Origin: Antrihabitans cavernicola
GTDB lineage: Bacteria > Actinomycetota > Actinomycetes > Mycobacteriales > Mycobacteriaceae
Assembly (NCBI RefSeq): GCF_008297975.1
Contig: NZ_VLNY01000003.1
Location: 186,001-250,000, forward strand
Direction of reading: 5' to 3'
Length of the DNA stretch: 64,000 nucleotides
In this document: positions 53,385 through 61,719 of the stretch, piece by piece
Layout of the letters: each line of letters starts with the position of its first letter
Position numbering within the stretch: position 1 is the first letter of the stretch
Made by a program: the position numbers and the translations under genes
Notes under the pieces: model-generated
Seen by the model: only the letters and a program-made list of their open reading frames with translations
Database searches by the model: none
Told to the model about the DNA's origin: nothing

Positions 53385-54652
53385 CTGATTCGCGCTGGTT
53401 CGGCCGCACGTTGGAGTTGCGGTTGGGCAATCCTGGGCACGGCGGTTTCTGCGTCGCTCGTCACGAGGGTCGAGTCGTGTTCGTTCGGCACGGCTTGCCG
53501 GGGGAGTTGGTTCGAGCAACGATCACCGAGGATCGGGGCGGATCGTTCTGTCGCGCGGACGCCGTCGAGATCATCGAGGCCTCGGCCGATCGCATCCCCG
53601 CGCTATGCCCGGTCGCCGGACCCGGTGGCGCCGGATGCTGCGATTTCTCGCACGCGACGTTGTCGGCTCAGCGCGCCATCAAGGCGAGTGTGGTGGCCGA
53701 ACAACTTCGACGACTTGCCGGGCTCGACATGAGTGTCGACGTCGACGAGATCGCGGGAACAGGTAACGGCGGAGGTTGGCGAACGCGGGTTCGGCTGGCC
53801 GTCGACGACCGAGGTCGCGTGGGAACCCACCGCTTCCGAAGTTCGGATGTGATCACCGATCTTCGCTGCCCCCAACCCGTTCCGGGGGCGATGGATGGTT
53901 TGGACGATCAGGAGTGGCGCCCGGGATCCGACGTGCAGGTGGCGATCGACAGCGAGCGGACTCGCCATGTCGTGGAGCTCGAGCCCGCGCGGGTGTCGAA
54001 AACGGGCAAGCGCAGTCCTGGGCGCAGGGGAGCGATGGCTCGACGTGCTGCCGCAGGCGGTCCGCGTGCCGAGCGCGTGGTCGATGGAACCGGGAAACCC
54101 GTTCAGCGCGTGGGTGATCGGGAGTGGCGCGTGGGTGCGACCGGCTTCTGGCAGGCCCATCGTGGCGCGGCCGACGCCTATTCGCAGGTGATCTCGGAGT
54201 GGGCGCAGGCATCGCGCGACGCTGTGGTGTGGGACTTGTACAGCGGTGCAGGTGTTTTCGCGGCCCAGCTGGCAGAGCAAGTCGGTGCATCGGGAACCGT
54301 TGCGGCGGTGGAATCGTCGGGCGCCGCGGTGGCAGACGGGGTCCGCGCGCTGGGCGACCTGCCGCAGATCGACATGCGGGCGCAACGGGTGGAGCGCGCC
54401 ATCCCCGAGCTACCGGCCCGCCCCCAGGTGGTGGTGCTCGATCCGCCCCGCGCAGGGGCTGGGCGCGAGGTGATAGCTGCAGTCGCACACCACGGTCCGG
54501 AGCGCATCGTCCATATCGGTTGCGACCCGGCCTCTTTCGCGCGCGATGTCTCGCTGTACCAGAGCGAGGGTTACCGGGTGGAGCAGATCCGAGCATTCGA
54601 CGCGTTCCCGCTCACGCATCACGTCGAATGCATCGGCTTGTTCGTCCGCTGA
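53381..54652 (+). CDS. TRAM-domain RNA (uracil-5-)methyltransferase family
   Basis: A 423-residue class I RNA methyltransferase. It has an N-terminal TRAM domain (residues about 5-65, GHGGFCVARHEGRVVFVRHG) and a cysteine cluster typical of TrmA/RumA enzymes (CPVAGPGGAGCCDF). The SAM motif is DLYSGAGVFAAQLA, DPPRAGAG is motif IV, and the catalytic-Cys segment near residue 380 is IGCDPASFARD. It likely methylates uracil in tRNA or rRNA. It starts with GTG inside the APC stop. It is convergent with the lipase gene with 1 bp between. Confidence 0.88.
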   Translation: MTDSRWFGRTLELRLGNPGHGGFCVARHEGRVVFVRHGLPGELVRATITEDRGGSFCRADAVEIIEASADRIPALCPVAGPGGAGCCDFSHATLSAQRAIKASVVAEQLRRLAGLDMSVDVDEIAGTGNGGGWRTRVRLAVDDRGRVGTHRFRSSDVITDLRCPQPVPGAMDGLDDQEWRPGSDVQVAIDSERTRHVVELEPARVSKTGKRSPGRRGAMARRAAAGGPRAERVVDGTGKPVQRVGDREWRVGATGFWQAHRGAADAYSQVISEWAQASRDAVVWDLYSGAGVFAAQLAEQVGASGTVAAVESSGAAVADGVRALGDLPQIDMRAQRVERAIPELPARPQVVVLDPPRAGAGREVIAAVAHHGPERIVHIGCDPASFARDVSLYQSEGYRVEQIRAFDAFPLTHHVECIGLFVR

Positions 54653-54653
54653 A

Positions 54654-56051
54654 TCAGCGGCCCTGACCGAGGGCCACCCCGAACAGCATCTTGATCGTGG
54701 TCACGACGAAGTCCGGCAGAGCACTCAGGTTGCCTTGATCGAGCAGAGTCGATGCGACGGTGGACGTGCGGCAGCCGGGCGGATTGACCGGTTGATCGCT
54801 CGACATCGCCCTGTCGAGCCAGGCGAACGCGCCACCGGCGCCGGTCAGTGCGACGATGGTGTGATCGCTGACGATGTCCGGAAGCCCATCTCGAGTGTAG
54901 GTCACCGACGTACCTGTCGAGCAGTACTGAGCGACCGTCTTGTCCACTCCGGCAATCGAACTCACCTCGTCGTTGACGCCGTTGTAGATGTACATCGGGA
55001 CGGTCGGTGCTGCAGGCGGGCGAGTGCGCGCTGCGATCTCACGCTTGACCACCGGATCGGCGAGCAATTGATCGAGCGGAACCGTGATGTAGCTCGAGAC
55101 CTGCCGAAACATGTTGAACAGAACATTCTTGTTCAAGCATTGCGCGCCTGCGGCGGCCATGATGGACCGGCCCTCCGGGGTCAGATACTTGTCGATCGTT
55201 GCGGCGAACTCGGGCGAGTCCTTCGAGATCGAACTGACGCCGATCGGGATGAGTCCGGCGAGAATGCGGCCGTTGGCCGTGTTCAACGCGGTCGCTAGGT
55301 CGGGCACGGGTGCGCCTATCGCGGCACCGGCAAGATTCAGTTCGGGCGCGTACTTCGGTTGCAGCTCGGATGCCCAACTGGTCGCGATACCACCGCCGGA
55401 GTACCCCCACATCGCGGTCTTCGTGCTCTTGCCCGGCAGGCCGAGCGGAGCAAAGTTCTGGGCCGCGCGAATGCCGTCGAGCGTGGTGTACCCCATGACC
55501 CGCGGGGTGAGGAAGTGATTGTCGATGCCGCCGGGGTCGGGCATCGAGACCGCCCAGCCTTTGTCGAGCCCCGCAGCGGCGAGGGCGAACTCCAGCGGTG
55601 GGAGGGCCCATGGCGCCTGCTTGGTCGAATCCAGCAGGTCGAGGGGGTTTGCCTCGCGCAACGAGTACGAGGGCATGCATTCGCGTTGGGTCGAATCGTA
55701 GGCGGTTTGGTAGGACAGCAGCGGCCGCGGCTTCGCCGGTCCTTGCGGAATCATCACGGTGGTGACCGCGGCGTACGGGCTGCCGTCGGAGTTGGTGGTC
55801 CGGTAGAGCAACTGCCATGCCTGAACGTTGACGGGGAACAGCTCGAGAGCCTTGACCGTCACCGGTCGGCTCTTCAAGATTGCACCGGGCGCGGCACTCG
55901 CGAAGTTGGCGGGCGGATCGTAGAACGAGTCCGTCGGTGGCGCGGCGACGGCGGCGGGAGCAGTTGCGACGACGATCGCGCCGAACCCCACGATCATCAG
56001 CACACTCGATGCGAATCGAAGCCAGCGGTTACCCATCGAAGCCATGCTCAT
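54654..56051 (-). CDS. Secreted lipase (LIP family)
   Basis: A 465-residue exported triacylglycerol-lipase-like protein. A signal peptide covers about residues 1-41 (VLMIVGFGAIVVATAPAAVAA with cleavage after AAA/AA). The lipase domain has DPGGIDNHFL and the nucleophile elbow GYSGGG. A His candidate is in VSDHTIVAL. The fold and length match LIP-type secretory lipases (PF03583) of actinobacteria and Candida. ATG at 56051 has GGGG at about 6 nt; an internal ATG at 56045 is also possible. Confidence 0.85.
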   Translation of the reverse strand: MSMASMGNRWLRFASSVLMIVGFGAIVVATAPAAVAAPPTDSFYDPPANFASAAPGAILKSRPVTVKALELFPVNVQAWQLLYRTTNSDGSPYAAVTTVMIPQGPAKPRPLLSYQTAYDSTQRECMPSYSLREANPLDLLDSTKQAPWALPPLEFALAAAGLDKGWAVSMPDPGGIDNHFLTPRVMGYTTLDGIRAAQNFAPLGLPGKSTKTAMWGYSGGGIATSWASELQPKYAPELNLAGAAIGAPVPDLATALNTANGRILAGLIPIGVSSISKDSPEFAATIDKYLTPEGRSIMAAAGAQCLNKNVLFNMFRQVSSYITVPLDQLLADPVVKREIAARTRPPAAPTVPMYIYNGVNDEVSSIAGVDKTVAQYCSTGTSVTYTRDGLPDIVSDHTIVALTGAGGAFAWLDRAMSSDQPVNPPGCRTSTVASTLLDQGNLSALPDFVVTTIKMLFGVALGQGR

Positions 56052-56186
56052 TCCAACCCCATTGCGCGAAACCGTCCTCAGTAGATGCCTGACGCTAACC
56101 AATCGGGCCCGGCTCGGTGCCGAAATCGGCGAGTGCGGTTGTGCCGACACCGATATCGTGCGATTCCTCCCGGTATTCGGGAGTAC

Positions 56187-56495
56187 TTGCAACGGATCCC
56201 CTTGGCGGTGCGGGAATACCGTCGCATCGGCGACGACCAGTGGGACACGATTCTTTCGCCACTGTTCGACATGCCGGGCGCCGACAAGCCGGGCCCGCTT
56301 CGCGCCGCGATCAACCACTACGCCTACGACGACGCCTGGGTCCCCCGACATGCTCGCAGGCAGAACCGTGGACGAAGCAGGATGCGACAAGTTCGACGGT
56401 GATCTCCTGGGCGCCGAGCCGTCACGACGCGTGGCCGCGCGCCCACCTGGCACTACTTCTGGCAGCTGAAGAAGTTGACGGGTCGGAGGGGCTGA
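56187..56495 (+). pseudogene. Decayed DinB/maleylpyruvate-isomerase-like gene
   Basis: The plus strand encodes a recognisable but broken protein. Frame 1 reads YRRIGDDQWDTILSPLFDMP and INHYAYDDAWVP up to a run of five C at 56342-56346. After one extra C the frame continues as DMLAGRTVDEAGCDKFDGDL. It then shifts back, with the middle of the gene missing, to HYFWQLKKLTGRRG and a stop at 56493-56495. Together they resemble mycothiol-dependent DinB-like proteins as recalled from memory (there the HYFWQL-like segment lies much further downstream). At least one frameshift and one deletion make it a pseudogene. Confidence 0.6.
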
Positions 56496-56675
56496 TCGTC
56501 TGCAGCGCAACCGATTCGGAAGACAATCGGTGTCTCCACGTACTCGACCAATCGGCGCGCACGGCAGTTGCAGCGTTGGTAAGACACCGTGCCGGTACTC
56601 GTCCTATGGGTCGATTCGTTCATCCACTGGTGTCCATGCATGTCGGTCATCCCACCAGTGTGTTGTAATGCCATT
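56496..56675. other. 180-bp gap after the pseudogene
   Basis: No gene is seen. TGTAAT (56664-56669) lies 6 nt before the GTG of the CGNR gene and could be its -10 element. I see no other structure in it. Confidence 0.4.
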
Positions 56676-57197
56676 GTGCATCTCAACCCTTACGGTGCCG
56701 ATGCGGTGGTGCTGGCGACCGAGCTCGTCAACGACCCGCCCGATGACGTCCGAGCGCTCGCGCGGCGATGCGTCGACGCGGGTGTGGTGGTCGAGGTCGA
56801 ACCGACCGCCGCCGACTTCGCCGCCACCCACCGTTTCCTCGACGCCTGGACCGAGGTGGTCGACGCAGAGTCGGATGCCGAGCGCGCACTGCTGCTGAAC
56901 CGACTGCTCGCTCGGGCATCGGCCTATCCACGGTTGACGGACCACGCAGAGACCGGCTGGCATATTCACTACCGGGACCCGGACATGCCGTTGAGCGGCG
57001 TTCTCGAGGCGCTCTTGAGCGTCGGAACAGCTCTGCACCTCACGGGGCGTGGGATGGATCGACTCGGCAGGTGTGCCACCGCGGAATGTGGTCGGGTGTT
57101 CGCGGACGTCTCACGCAACGGACGGCAACGCTACTGCAGCCCGGCGTGTTCCAATCGGGACGCGGTGCGGCGGCATCGGGCACGCAGTCGCGGGTAG
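56676..57197 (+). CDS. CGNR zinc-finger protein
   Basis: A 173-residue protein. The N-terminal ABATE-like helical domain contains VLATELVNDPP and DAERALLLNRLLARAS, and the C-terminal zinc finger is RCATAECGRVFADVSRNGRQ followed by YCSPACSNRDAVRRHR. The CGNR motif is CSNR here. Such proteins are probable transcriptional regulators of the ABATE/CGNR family. GTG at 56676 is chosen because HLNPYGADAV then starts the domain. No ribosome-binding site; TGTAAT lies just upstream. It is convergent with lysG, 1 bp apart. Confidence 0.8.
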   Translation: MHLNPYGADAVVLATELVNDPPDDVRALARRCVDAGVVVEVEPTAADFAATHRFLDAWTEVVDAESDAERALLLNRLLARASAYPRLTDHAETGWHIHYRDPDMPLSGVLEALLSVGTALHLTGRGMDRLGRCATAECGRVFADVSRNGRQRYCSPACSNRDAVRRHRARSRG

Positions 57198-57198
57198 C

Positions 57199-58068
57199 TC
57201 ACCGTCGAAGGGGTGCGGCTGCGGCGCGCACCATCTCGGTGATGCGATCCACTCGGGGTGATCGCAGCCGCCAGCATTGCCAGTACAGGGGTACGTCTAC
57301 GCGATCGCGGATGCTCAGCCTGACCAGCCGTCCTGTCTCTAGGTCGTCGCCCAATTGATCCTCCGGCACGGTGCCCCAACCCAATCCGGCGCGGACTGCG
57401 TAGATGAAGCCCTCCGACGACGGCACTCGATGCGTCGGTGGCACCGAGTTCACGCGATGCGCGTCGAGTATTCGTTGTTGCAGATCGTCTTTGGCGTTGA
57501 ATCGAACGACAGGCATCGACGACCAAGCGGTACCCCGTGCCGTCGAAAAGCGTTGGGCGAGCTGAGGTGCGGCAACCGGTAGGTAGCGGATCAAGCCGAG
57601 CGGTTCCACCGAGCAGCCCTGCACCGCAACGGGATCGGAGGTCACGGCGCCCAGAACTGCGCCGCTGCGCAACAGTGCGGCAGAGTGATCCTGATCTTCG
57701 ACGTGCAGCCGCAGCATCACCTCACCCCATCGGGCGCACTCGTCGATCACCGGTCGGAACCAGGTTGCGAGGGAGTCCGCGTTCACGGCGACCGGGAGTT
57801 CGGTCAGCGCGCGCTCACCGGAAGACAATTCGGCAAGTGCCTCGCTGGTCAACAGTCGCCGCTGTCGTGCCATCCGCAGCAGAATTGTGCCTGCGTCGGT
57901 CGCCCGGCACGGCGTGGTGCGTACGACCAATACCTGCCCGACGGTCGATTCCAATCCGCGAATCCGTTGGCTGACGGCGGACGGAGTCACCGACAGCGCA
58001 CGCGCCGCGGCATCGAAAGTGCCGTGGTCGACGATGGCCGCCAGCGCGTCCAGTTGATCATCGTTCAT
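57199..58068 (-). CDS. lysG: LysG-type LysR regulator (ArgP/IciA family)
   Basis: A 289-residue LysR regulator of the ArgP/LysG group. The N-terminal HTH is LDALAAIVDHGTFDAAARAL with SVTPSAVSQRIRGLE, and the effector domain follows. It is divergent from lysE and should activate it when lysine or arginine accumulates, as in Corynebacterium glutamicum. The ATG at 58068 gives the normal length. The 73-bp intergenic region holds a LysR-type T-N11-A (TAATGGTTGGTTA, 58081-58093) and an inverted repeat. Confidence 0.9.
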   Translation of the reverse strand: MNDDQLDALAAIVDHGTFDAAARALSVTPSAVSQRIRGLESTVGQVLVVRTTPCRATDAGTILLRMARQRRLLTSEALAELSSGERALTELPVAVNADSLATWFRPVIDECARWGEVMLRLHVEDQDHSAALLRSGAVLGAVTSDPVAVQGCSVEPLGLIRYLPVAAPQLAQRFSTARGTAWSSMPVVRFNAKDDLQQRILDAHRVNSVPPTHRVPSSEGFIYAVRAGLGWGTVPEDQLGDDLETGRLVRLSIRDRVDVPLYWQCWRLRSPRVDRITEMVRAAAAPLRR

Positions 58069-58109
58069 GTGAAGTGATGCTAATGGTTGGTTAGAAACAT
58101 TCGCTTCAC
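58069..58109. promoter_or_regulatory. LysG-type operator between lysG and lysE
   Basis: GTGAAGTGA (58069-58077) is an almost perfect inverted repeat of TCGCTTCAC (58101-58109), with one mismatch. Between them is the LysR-type TAATGGTTGGTTA (58081-58093). It fits LysG control of the divergent lysE. Confidence 0.55.
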
Positions 58110-58141
58110 TAATGTGGTGCCGAGACCTAGCGTCAGTGTCG

Positions 58142-58741
58142 ATGACAGCACTCCTCGCGGGCTTGTTGACCGGCCTCTCCCTCATAGTCGCGATCGGCGC
58201 GCAGAACGCATACGTGCTCCGGCAAGGACTTTCGCGCAATCACATCGGTGTCGTGGTCGCGATCTGCACATTCGCCGATGCCGTGCTGATCATGGCCGGC
58301 GTGAGCGGCGTCGGCGCAATCATCGAATGCAACTCGACCGCGCTGTCGGTTCTGGTGTGGATCGGTGCCACCTACCTCGTCGGGTTCGGGCTGCTGTCGT
58401 TGTGGCGCGCGCGGAAGCCGCAGTCGCTGCGACCCGCTCCGGAGAACGGGCGGGGGAGGGCCGCGGTGATCGCCGCGACGCTCGCGTTGACCTTTCTCAA
58501 CCCGCACGTCTACCTCGACACCGTGCTGATGCTCGGTTCGATCGCGAATCAATATGGTGCGCAGGGCAGATGGTGGTTCGGCGGCGGCGCGGTCGCAGGC
58601 AGCGTCATCTGGTTCACCGGGTTGGGGTACGGGGCACGAGCTGCTGCTGACGTCGTAGCCCGACCCCTCACGTGGGGGATTCTCGACACCGTCATCGGCA
58701 TCGTGATGATCCTGCTCGCGGTCAAGTTGATCCTGATGTAG
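58142..58741 (+). CDS. lysE: Lysine/arginine exporter LysE
   Basis: A 199-residue membrane exporter with six helices, starting TALLAGLLTGLSLIVAIGAQ, then NAYVLRQGLSRNHIG and ATLALTFLNPHVYLDTVLML, which are LysE-family signatures. It exports basic amino acids. ATG at 58142 is used; GTG at 58136 in the same frame is possible. It is divergent from its regulator lysG. The 12-bp gap to the convergent glutaminase gene is short. Confidence 0.9.
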   Translation: MTALLAGLLTGLSLIVAIGAQNAYVLRQGLSRNHIGVVVAICTFADAVLIMAGVSGVGAIIECNSTALSVLVWIGATYLVGFGLLSLWRARKPQSLRPAPENGRGRAAVIAATLALTFLNPHVYLDTVLMLGSIANQYGAQGRWWFGGGAVAGSVIWFTGLGYGARAAADVVARPLTWGILDTVIGIVMILLAVKLILM

Positions 58742-58752
58742 CGGCGCTGGAA

Positions 58753-60570
58753 TCAGCTCGAAATGCGTTGGCTCAGAGTCTGTATCGCCGCCGACATCTG
58801 CTGATAGGCGCCCGCCGCCAGCTGCTCGAGCAAGGCAAGTTTCACGTCCGGATACGCGGTCGTCAACGCCGCGAACGCCGCCGCAGGCAGCACGTACACC
58901 GTGACCCGGGAGTCCGCGCGCACATCCACCAGGGAATCGGTACCGAGCAACATCGGCATCTCGCCGAAACTCATACCGGCGGCCAGAGTGGTGATCCGGT
59001 GTGTCACCTCGTCCGGCGCCGTCACGGTGGTGCTGACCCGCCCGCTCGTGATCAGGAACAACCCGTCAGGGGTGTCGCCGTGCCGCATCAGCACCTCGTC
59101 GCGCACGTAGGTCCGTTCCGCCAACTCGGGGAGGAAATTCGACAGTTGCTTCGGCGTCAGTCGAGCCAGCATCGGATGGTCGCCGATCGGCACGGATGTG
59201 GGTTGTCGGCGACCACCGCAGTGCCGATCGAGCAGAATCTCCTCTACCCACTCGGTGGCCGATTCGAGATCGGCGAAAGTGCGGCCTTTCGCGGCGTCGG
59301 AGCCGACGCCGGCACCGCCGAGCAGGCCCTCCGGATCCACCAGCACCACCTGGCAGCCGCGGGTCAGGAGATCGTGGCGCAGATCGTCGAGCATGCGACG
59401 CGCGACGAGACCGACGTCGTCCACGCGACGGACATCGATGATCAATGCGTCCACCTTGTCGCGCAGCAGGCTGATCTCGCGAACCGCCGTTTCCGCGCCC
59501 GCGAACAGTAGGTCGCCGTGCAGTTCGAAAATTCGACCCTGAGATCCGTTGCGCTGCAGCGTTGCTCGTTCGGCATCGGTGCGTCGAGTTCGCGACGGCG
59601 CGTCGGCGACGGTGTAGCGGGCGCGAATGGACGATTTTGCGGGCCTCGGCACGTGCAAGAAATGCAGTTCTAGTTCGCGCGACAGCATCCGGCACGCTTG
59701 CACCCCGCGGACGCTGTTGCCGTGCTCGTCGAGGCGCGGCGAGTAGACGGCGATCCCGATTTGACCGGGTAACACCGCCAACACACCGCCGCCGACACCG
59801 CTCTTGGCAGGCAGGCCGACGTCGGCAACCCAGGTTCCGGCCGCGTCGTACATTCCGCAGGTGGTCATGACGCTGAGCACGCGTTCGACCAGTTCGGTCG
59901 ACAGCGCGCGCTCGTGGGTCGTCGGATTGACGCCGTTGTTGGCCATCGTTGCTGCCATCATCGACAGATCGCGGCAGGTGACGTCGATGGAGCATTGCTG
60001 GAAGTAGGTGTCGACAGCCTGGTCGGGATCGTCGGTGATGATGTCGAACGAGCGCAGCATGTGCCCGATGGCCCGGTTGCGATGCCCGGTGCGCGCTTCG
60101 GATCGATAAACGGAGTCGTTGATGGCCAGCTCACGCCCGGCGTAGCGCGAGTAGGTGGCACGAATTCGCTCGAACCTGTCGGACGCCGATGCGCCGGTGA
60201 TCAACGACGCCGACGTGATGGCGCCTGCATTGATCATCGGGTTGCGCGGACGCTCGGTGACCGGGTCCAGGCTGATCTCGTTGAACGGCTCACCGGACGG
60301 TTCCACGTCGATCTTCTCCGCCACTCCTGCGAGCCCACGATCGCCAAGAGCAAGGCCGTAGGTGAAGGGCTTCGAGATCGATTGGATGGTGAACGGCACG
60401 TCCGTGTCGCCGACCTCGTAGACGTACCCGTCGCTGGTGGCGATGCAGATGCCGAAGGAGTCGGGTTCGACGGCGTCCAGTTCCGGAATGTAGTCCGCCA
60501 GCGCACCGTCCCGATTGCGCAGGCACTCGTCGTAGACCGCGGCAATGAACCCGTCGACCACGTTCGGCAT
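58753..60570 (-). CDS. glsA: Glutaminase with C-terminal STAS and cyclic-nucleotide-binding-like domains
   Basis: A 605-residue three-part protein. The glutaminase domain (residues 1-310) has the serine-protease-like Ser64-Ile-Ser-Lys67 pair in SISKPFTYG. SGVGGGVLAVLPGQIGIAVY is further along and is typical of GlsA. A STAS domain (residues about 345-450, DALIIDVRRVDDVGLVARRM) and a cNMP-binding-like domain (residues about 475-590, SFGEMPMLLGTDSLVDVRAD) follow. Glutaminase hydrolyses glutamine to glutamate and ammonia. The extra domains suggest allosteric control by a nucleotide or partner. This fusion is seen in other actinobacteria. Confidence 0.9.
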   Translation of the reverse strand: MPNVVDGFIAAVYDECLRNRDGALADYIPELDAVEPDSFGICIATSDGYVYEVGDTDVPFTIQSISKPFTYGLALGDRGLAGVAEKIDVEPSGEPFNEISLDPVTERPRNPMINAGAITSASLITGASASDRFERIRATYSRYAGRELAINDSVYRSEARTGHRNRAIGHMLRSFDIITDDPDQAVDTYFQQCSIDVTCRDLSMMAATMANNGVNPTTHERALSTELVERVLSVMTTCGMYDAAGTWVADVGLPAKSGVGGGVLAVLPGQIGIAVYSPRLDEHGNSVRGVQACRMLSRELELHFLHVPRPAKSSIRARYTVADAPSRTRRTDAERATLQRNGSQGRIFELHGDLLFAGAETAVREISLLRDKVDALIIDVRRVDDVGLVARRMLDDLRHDLLTRGCQVVLVDPEGLLGGAGVGSDAAKGRTFADLESATEWVEEILLDRHCGGRRQPTSVPIGDHPMLARLTPKQLSNFLPELAERTYVRDEVLMRHGDTPDGLFLITSGRVSTTVTAPDEVTHRITTLAAGMSFGEMPMLLGTDSLVDVRADSRVTVYVLPAAAFAALTTAYPDVKLALLEQLAAGAYQQMSAAIQTLSQRISS

Positions 60571-60632
60571 TGCTTCACCCTAACGTCGGTGGGTGACCGA
60601 AGGGCGCCCGCCGACGGTAGTGTCCAGCAACT

Positions 60633-61523
60633 ATGGAGACCACCCCGTTCGGCCGCGTCATCACCGCGATGGTGACGCCCATGCACGACGACGGCTCGAT
60701 CGACTACGACGGCCTGCAGCGGCTTGCCGTTCACCTCGCCGACCACGGCCACGACGGGCTACTGGTCAACGGCACCACCGGTGAATCACCGACCACCACC
60801 GACGACGAGGACTACGCGTCGGTGCAAGCGGTCGTCGAAGCCGTCGGCGATCGCGTAGCGGTGATGGCGGGCTGCGGCACCAACGACACCGAGCACTCTG
60901 CCCGTGCCGCGCGAGAGATGGTGGCCCGTGGCGCGGACGCGCTGTTGGTGGTCACGCCGTACTACAACAAGCCCCCGCAGGACTGCATCCTCGAACATTT
61001 CCGCGTCGTCGCCGAGGCCGGCGGGCAGACGCCGGTCATGTTGTACGACATTCCCGGCCGCACCGGCACGGCGCTCACCACCGACACGATTCGACGCGCC
61101 GCCGAGATCGAGCAGGTCAAGGCTGTCAAGGACGCCAAGGGCGACCTGTTCGAGGCCAGCCGACTGATGGCGGAGACCGATCTGCTCTGGTACTCCGGTG
61201 ACGACGTCATCAACCTCCCGCACCTCGCGCAGGGCGCCACGGGAATCGTGTCCGTGGTGGGACACGTCGCAGGCGACCGCTACGCCGAGATGATCGCTTG
61301 CGTGGACCGAGGCGACCTGGTGCGGGCGCGCGCGATCCACCGACAGCTGATTCCCGCGATCGACGCGATCATGAACATCTCGCAAGGTGCGATCCAGGTG
61401 AAGGCCGCGCTGAAGATGATGGGGATCATCGAGTCCGACCGACTGCGAATGCCGTTGCGGCAGGGCCCAGCCGAACACGTCGAACGGCTGCGGACCGGCC
61501 TCGCAGCGGCAGGCTTGCTCTGA
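60633..61523 (+). CDS. 4-hydroxy-tetrahydrodipicolinate synthase family (DapA-like)
   Basis: A 296-residue class I aldolase. Active-site residues of DapA are present: Thr48-Thr49 in NGTTGESPT, Tyr138 in LYDIPGRTG, Arg143, and the Schiff-base Lys166 in KAVKDAKGD. It can therefore condense pyruvate with aspartate semialdehyde or a related aldehyde. The dapA gene of related genomes usually sits elsewhere (near dapB), so this could be a second, diverged DapA; that needs a genome check. It is followed by dxs 196 bp later. Confidence 0.85.
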   Translation: METTPFGRVITAMVTPMHDDGSIDYDGLQRLAVHLADHGHDGLLVNGTTGESPTTTDDEDYASVQAVVEAVGDRVAVMAGCGTNDTEHSARAAREMVARGADALLVVTPYYNKPPQDCILEHFRVVAEAGGQTPVMLYDIPGRTGTALTTDTIRRAAEIEQVKAVKDAKGDLFEASRLMAETDLLWYSGDDVINLPHLAQGATGIVSVVGHVAGDRYAEMIACVDRGDLVRARAIHRQLIPAIDAIMNISQGAIQVKAALKMMGIIESDRLRMPLRQGPAEHVERLRTGLAAAGLL

Positions 61524-61661
61524 TCGAAGGACGCGTGGACTTGATGGGGTGTGCTCGGATCTACTGTGGTCCTGGAGGGGATCGCCGCATAGTGTGAGAG
61601 GACTTCGATCGCAGGTGACAAGAGTCTCAGGGAGTGTGCGGCGGCGCTTCGATGCGCTCCG

Positions 61662-61667
61662 TAGACT
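61662..61667 (+). promoter_or_regulatory. Candidate dxs -10 element
   Basis: TAGACT fits the TANNNT consensus and lies 53 bp before the dxs start. No clear -35 is visible. Confidence 0.35.
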
Positions 61668-61719
61668 GACGGGACTGTTTTGGCCCGCAGGGGTCGTGCA
61701 ATCCGGAGGGAGCGTTTCG

